A DNA stretch of 33,431 nt, taken from Bacillota bacterium (GTDB lineage: Bacteria > Bacillota > Dethiobacteria > DTU022). Below the pieces are notes generated by a model that was not told the origin of the DNA, did not search any database, and was given only the letters and a program-made list of their open reading frames with translations. Below are positions 32,232 through 33,431 of this stretch, piece by piece. Numbering within the stretch: the stretch's first letter is position 1; each line of letters starts with the position of its first letter. The DNA is taken from assembly GCA_016874655.1 (NCBI GenBank), contig VGTO01000014.1, positions 1 through 33,431 of the forward strand. Direction: 5' to 3'. A program made the translations under genes and the position numbers.

Positions 32232-32987
32232 TTAACTCTTCAGCAGGGTGCGAGCACTGGTGAAAACAGCCGGTATAACCAGGGAAAAAGCCTTAATCAA
32301 TGCCCGCGTCATCTTCTCGTAGCTAACATCGTAGCCGAGGTCGAGCAGACCGGCCGCCTGCTCACTCAGATCTATTTCCAGGCCTGCTGCACCCTTCCGG
32401 TAACTTTTCTTTAATACCTGCCGGTAAAGATCTGCCGGCAGGCGGAAGAGGATCGCTCCATGCTGCAAGAGGATCCCGTCGCGCCGCAGCTGGGCGCTGC
32501 CGATCACTTTCTTTCCCTGAACCTGGATCTCGTACGCCGAAGGAGTATCAAAGCATGAGCCGGGCGCCAAACCTGCCTGCCCCTCTCTCTCCGGTGTCAG
32601 CAATGCAGTGATCCCCATGAGGTTAAGCGCCGTCACCAGGCCACGGCTGATCGACCGGTAGGTCTCCAAAACACTGCCCTGATCGATAAAAGGGTGCACC
32701 TCCGGAACTATAATACTATAGGTCAGCTCATCATAGTGCAGTACGGCCCGGCCGCCGGTGGGGCGCCTGACCAGGTCAATCCCGGCCCTGCGACAGGCCT
32801 CCAGGTCGGCTACTTCGTTTTCATCCTGAAAATAGCCAAGTGACAGCGCCGGGGGATTCCAGCGATAGAGCCTCAAAATGGGGGGGCATTCGCCACCGGC
32901 TACCTCTTCCATCAGTTCCAGGTCTTTTTCCATATTAGCCCTGCCTGTCATAGGCGGGTCGATGATCAGTCGCCACTGATAGCGCAT
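32232..32987 (-). CDS. Lipoate/octanoate protein transferase, LipM/LplA family
   Basis: The protein is 251 aa from ATG 32987. The BPL/LplA fold is clear from RRPTGGRAVLHYDELTYS and GKKVIGSAQLRRDGILLQHG, which holds the acyl-adenylate or acyl-enzyme lysine. A Cys at position 145 in SCFDTPSAYE falls where Bacillus LipM has its catalytic Cys150, so octanoyl transfer (LipM type) is favoured over ATP-dependent ligase. ATG 32987 is preferred to the track start at 33026: it directly follows the TAG of the radical SAM gene, and MRYQWRLI is the normal beginning of the family. No strong Shine-Dalgarno is seen, so reinitiation after the upstream gene is likely. Confidence 0.87.
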   Translation of the reverse strand: MRYQWRLIIDPPMTGRANMEKDLELMEEVAGGECPPILRLYRWNPPALSLGYFQDENEVADLEACRRAGIDLVRRPTGGRAVLHYDELTYSIIVPEVHPFIDQGSVLETYRSISRGLVTALNLMGITALLTPEREGQAGLAPGSCFDTPSAYEIQVQGKKVIGSAQLRRDGILLQHGAILFRLPADLYRQVLKKSYRKGAAGLEIDLSEQAAGLLDLGYDVSYEKMTRALIKAFSLVIPAVFTSARTLLKS

Positions 32988-32988
32988 A

Positions 32989-33431
32989 CTATAAAATGTT
33001 TGAGGCAGGCGCATATCCGCCGACATCTAAGGTTCCGGTAAGCAGGCTTAGCGCCGCCTTAATCTCCTTTTCATCCAGCGGTCGATGATAGTTATAAACT
33101 GTTTTACCCGGCCGCTCGTTATAATACGGCCGGTTGCAGTCGGGGCAACCGCTGGTTCTGAATGCCTCGCCACCAGCCAGGCTTTTTATAAGATCATCTG
33201 CCGTAAGATTTAAACTTGTTAATTTGCCCTGTTTAAAGTTCAGCATTTCAAAAGAAATGATCTTCTCCTTAAGCAGATATAGTGTTGCCTGCATGCGCCG
33301 GTAGCAATCAAGGGCAGGGGGCTCAGCCTGCTCAAGCCGGGTTCCTTTCAACGGCACAAAAGCAAAGAGGGCCAGGGTCACCTGCGCCCTTAAAAGCTTC
33401 GCTGCCAGGGTCAGCAGCTCCTCTTCACTCT
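32989..33431 (-). CDS. Radical SAM protein, biotin-synthase-like (LipS1/LipS2-type lipoyl synthase?), C-terminal part
   Basis: The frame has no stop up to the window edge. Upstream of the track GTG it continues as SEEELLTLAAKLLRAQ, so the GTG at 33381 is not the start. The visible ~147 residues include FAFVPLKGTRLE, typical of the late barrel of BioB/HydE-like radical SAM enzymes, and a C-terminal CPDCNRPYYNERP motif with two Cys that could bind an auxiliary cluster. The N-terminal CxxxCxxC is off the window. Placed right before a LipM/LplA-like gene and lpdA, it is best read as one half of the two-protein LipS1/LipS2 lipoyl synthase described in Thermococcus. The family is likely; the exact role is inference. 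Confidence 0.65.
   Translation of the reverse strand, partial: SEEELLTLAAKLLRAQVTLALFAFVPLKGTRLEQAEPPALDCYRRMQATLYLLKEKIISFEMLNFKQGKLTSLNLTADDLIKSLAGGEAFRTSGCPDCNRPYYNERPGKTVYNYHRPLDEKEIKAALSLLTGTLDVGGYAPASNIL

Noticed and set aside
33379-33381. GTG as the start of the last ORF on the right
   Set aside because: The frame continues without a stop to the window edge and the missing part is needed for a radical SAM fold, so it is an internal Val codon.
1-33431. CRISPR array, tRNA/rRNA genes, IS elements or prophage
   Set aside because: No regularly spaced repeats, tRNA-like cloverleaf, rRNA segments, transposase, integrase or phage structural motifs were found by reading both strands; small RNAs without strong motifs could still be missed.

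Overview
The window reads as chromosomal DNA of an anaerobic Gram-positive bacterium, probably a Clostridia-grade Firmicute (for example the Syntrophomonadaceae/Dethiobacter/Peptococcaceae area; this placement is inference). The reasons are strong GGAGG-type ribosome binding sites, frequent GTG and TTG starts, a ferredoxin-dependent redoxin reductase, a HydBC/NuoEF-type flavin and iron-sulfur NADH module, a 4-hydroxybutyryl-CoA dehydratase family enzyme and a TPP riboswitch ending in an intrinsic terminator. I see no rRNA, tRNA, CRISPR array, IS element or phage gene. Most genes lie on the minus strand in short, tightly packed operons.

Left part (1-10 kb). The 5' end of an ECF sigma factor runs off the left edge. 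Next come an SDR oxidoreductase (+) and then a minus-strand series serA, glutaredoxin, ferredoxin-thioredoxin reductase (FTR) catalytic protein, and a DapF-fold protein. The FTR gene is the most striking item. Its reading frame stops at a TGA exactly where the last catalytic Cys of the FTR family (CxC-x-L-F/Y) should be. The frame continues after the TGA with the expected family residues, and a hairpin with a GU-starting loop lies at SECIS distance. I read it as a selenocysteine-containing FTR. It is followed by a DUF362-ferredoxin protein and an operon of an AbfD-like dehydratase, a lone left-handed beta-helix protein, a divergent nucleotidyltransferase-like protein and nagB.

Middle (10-21 kb). 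Here are a small membrane protein, a 7TM-PAS-GGDEF diguanylate cyclase, threonine aldolase, a GDPD phosphodiesterase with an MFS transporter, a second DUF362 protein and ornithine carbamoyltransferase. On the plus strand a TPP riboswitch and terminator control a three-gene thiamine-precursor ABC transporter (permease, lipoprotein, ATPase). Thiamine pyrophosphokinase converges on it.

Right part (21-33.4 kb). A small gene with a strong RBS and an in-frame TGA (a second, weaker candidate for recoding) sits between thiN and an aminotransferase. Then come CBS, GNAT, a two-TM protein, a sirtuin, two HAD phosphatases and a three-gene NADH-oxidising iron-sulfur flavoprotein module. A cupin with a clear sigma-A promoter stands on the plus strand. 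The window ends in a lipoyl cluster: a partial radical SAM protein of LipS1/LipS2 type, a LipM/LplA-like transferase, dihydrolipoamide dehydrogenase and an AcoX-like ATP-NAD kinase. The kinase gene has swallowed a GC-rich palindromic repeat in frame; a second copy of the repeat is intergenic near 14.9 kb.
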